From: Acanthamoeba lenticulata
Lineage: Eukaryota; Discosea; Longamoebia; Acanthamoebidae
Reading direction: 5' to 3'
Assembly: GCA_002179805.1 (NCBI GenBank)
Contig: NAVB01000665.1
Location: forward strand, 1-26,337
DNA length: 26,337 nt
The translations under genes were made by a program, and so were the position numbers. This document shows, one piece after another, positions 25,257 through 26,337 of the stretch. Positions within the stretch are counted from its first letter, which is position 1. Each line of letters opens with the position of its first letter. The notes under the pieces were generated by a model. The model saw only the letters and a program-made list of their open reading frames with translations, ran no database searches and was not told the origin of the DNA.

Positions 25257-25846
25257 ATGAAGCGGCTCTCCATCGCTGCCCCTCTCTACCGCAGTGCGGC
25301 TCTTCCTCTCCGTTCATCGGTGCGCCTTTTTGCTTCGAGCGCAAACCCGAGCGATCTTGAGACACGCGCCCACATGGCCGTCAAGGGCAATGCGGATGAA
25401 GTGAGCGACGAAAAGCGAGAGGCCATTTCGGCTGTGGTCGGTACCCCGGTCGAGCACCTCAAGCGTACGGTGCGCATCTACATCCCGCCTAGGTGCACGA
25501 TGCAGTCGGGCGTGCATGCGGCTACACATTGGAAGATTTCGTTCCCCGAGGAGGAGAGGAATCACTGGGCCAACCCCCTCATGGGCTGGACCGCCACCAA
25601 GGACCCCGTCTCCAACCTTCACCTCAAGTTTGATTCGAAGGAGGCTGCCGTCACCTTCTGCAAGCAGCACGGTACGTGCCCCCCCTCTTTTATTTAAACA
25701 TCCGATCTCCCCCTCACGGTTTGAATTCAGGCTTTGATTATGAGATCGAGGACAGCTCTACCCCCTACGACCACATCACACCAGACAAGGACTATGCCGA
25801 CAACTTCAAGCACAAGGTTCCGCGTTCCCTTGAGCCCGACTTCTAG
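25257..25846 (+). CDS. NDUFS4: NADH dehydrogenase (complex I) 18 kDa accessory subunit NDUFS4
   Basis: An assembly and stability subunit near the N-module of mitochondrial complex I. Two exons, 25257-25671 and 25731-25846, with a 59-nt GT-AG intron; 176 residues, as in animals. The first about 30 residues (MKRLSIAAPLYRSAALPLRS, then SVRLFASSA) are a clear mitochondrial presequence with Arg, Ser and Leu and no acids. The body has VRIYIPPRCTMQSG, the THWKISFP strand, WANPLMGWTATKDPVSNLHL and FDSKEAAVTFCKQHG, all typical of the family. The open frame continues upstream of 25257 without another ATG and overlaps the divergent P450 gene, so I used this ATG. The C-terminus ends in VPRSLEPDF. Confidence 0.96.
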
Positions 25847-25992
25847 TCCGTCTCCTCTACTCGTAGCATAAAACAACTCTTTCTTTTTCTTCTTGTTTCT
25901 CGATATGGTACAGTCCCATCGACGGTCTCTACATCGTCGACGCACATACGTGCCACTGTCTTCGTTGTTGTTGGTGATGGCGTTGATGTGGG
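25847..25992. other. Convergent 3' region of NDUFS4 and the PB1-like gene
   Basis: 146 nt between stop codons. It contains CATAAAACAACTC and a run of TTTCTTTTTCTTCTTG shortly after the NDUFS4 stop, and no coding signal. Confidence 0.45.
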
Positions 25993-26242
25993 TCACACGT
26001 CCACGTCCGCGGGCCCTGGGACGAGCTGCGGCGCCGAGGCCGCTGAGTCGGACATGGCGCGCTGCTTGTGTCGCGGCCGAAGGTGGAGTCGCCAGCTGAC
26101 GCCCGCTTCGCCGTGCTTCAGACGCTTGCGCCAGTCGTCGTAGGCGTAGCGGAGGGAGCTGTCGTTGGTGATGCGCACCTTGTCCCCGTCGCTGTCGAAG
26201 TAGTGCGCCCGCATGCTCTTCCCGTACACGCCCTCCAGCCCT
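25993..26242 (-). CDS. PB1-like domain protein, 3' exon only (partial)
   Basis: The last coding exon begins after the acceptor TCTGCGTAG at 26243 and ends at the TGA at 25995-25993, giving 82 residues plus one split codon. The pattern FDSDGDKVRITNDSSLRYAYDDW resembles the acidic OPCA-type loop and following helix of a PB1 domain (DxDGD, then a strand and an S/DL-A helix), which mediates protein-protein pairing. The tail after it is basic then Ser/Ala/Pro-rich and looks disordered. Upstream, 26243-26337 reads as intron (pyrimidine-rich on the minus strand). The rest of the gene is outside the window, so its overall role is unknown. Confidence 0.6.
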
Positions 26243-26337
26243 CTACGCAGAGAAAAGACAAGGAAATGGATTACTCCATGAGCCGCGCGCAGAAGAAGGT
26301 GGAAGTAGTAGAAGGTGGTGTAGAAGACGAGGAGGGG

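Noticed and set aside
1..26337. Transposons, viral insertions or an operon-like defence cluster
   Set aside because: No transposase, integrase, capsid or reverse transcriptase motifs and no long terminal or flanking repeats were seen; the genes are ordinary spliced nuclear genes.

Overview
This is a gene-dense, GC-rich, intron-rich nuclear window from a unicellular eukaryote, most likely an Acanthamoeba-type amoebozoan. The evidence is short introns (about 45-180 nt) with GT-AG ends and a few GC-AG ends, AT-rich or pyrimidine-rich introns inside very GC-rich exons, homopolymer-rich proteins, and typical eukaryotic genes (VPS54, FNTA, NDUFS4, RPS29, cytochrome P450). The species call is inference. 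Exon models were made by hand from reading frame, splice signals and remembered family motifs. In every spliced model the exon lengths sum to a whole number of codons.

Layout. 1-197 (-): 5' end of an acidic protein. 275-1650 (-): mitochondrial-type 3-hydroxybutyrate dehydrogenase, 6 exons. 1977-2049 (+): tRNA-Lys(CTT). 2276-5738 (-): F-box protein with a CCHC knuckle and a huge low-complexity tail, 4 exons. 6276-7416 (+): protein tyrosine phosphatase with two competing first exons. 7556-12884 (-): VPS54 of the GARP tethering complex, 22 exons. 13111-13526 (+): small Dabb-domain protein. 13582-14286 (+): two-helix membrane protein without an obvious ATG. 14213-15253 (-): secreted orphan protein that overlaps it tail to tail. 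15733-19650 (+): 1063-residue protein that joins an E2 ubiquitin-conjugating fold to an F-box, 9 exons. 19771-21648 (-): protein farnesyltransferase alpha subunit, 9 exons. 21884-22374 (-): ribosomal protein S29. 22554-25135 (-): cytochrome P450, 15 exons. 25257-25846 (+): complex I subunit NDUFS4. 25993-26242 (-): 3' end of a PB1-like protein.

The genes do not form one pathway. Two concern ubiquitin (the F-box protein and the E2/F-box fusion), three act in or on mitochondria or lipid metabolism (hydroxybutyrate dehydrogenase, NDUFS4, P450), and the rest are housekeeping or orphan genes. Gene ends are tightly packed, with several short divergent promoters (226 nt for VPS54/Dabb, 121 nt for P450/NDUFS4) and short convergent 3' ends. 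Introns carry most of the simple-sequence repeats, including an 85-nt GCGT/GC tract and a G-run array at a 3' splice site.

The best candidate for something poorly described is the E2-like/F-box fusion at 15733-19650, which puts two normally separate parts of an SCF ubiquitin ligase cycle in one polypeptide.
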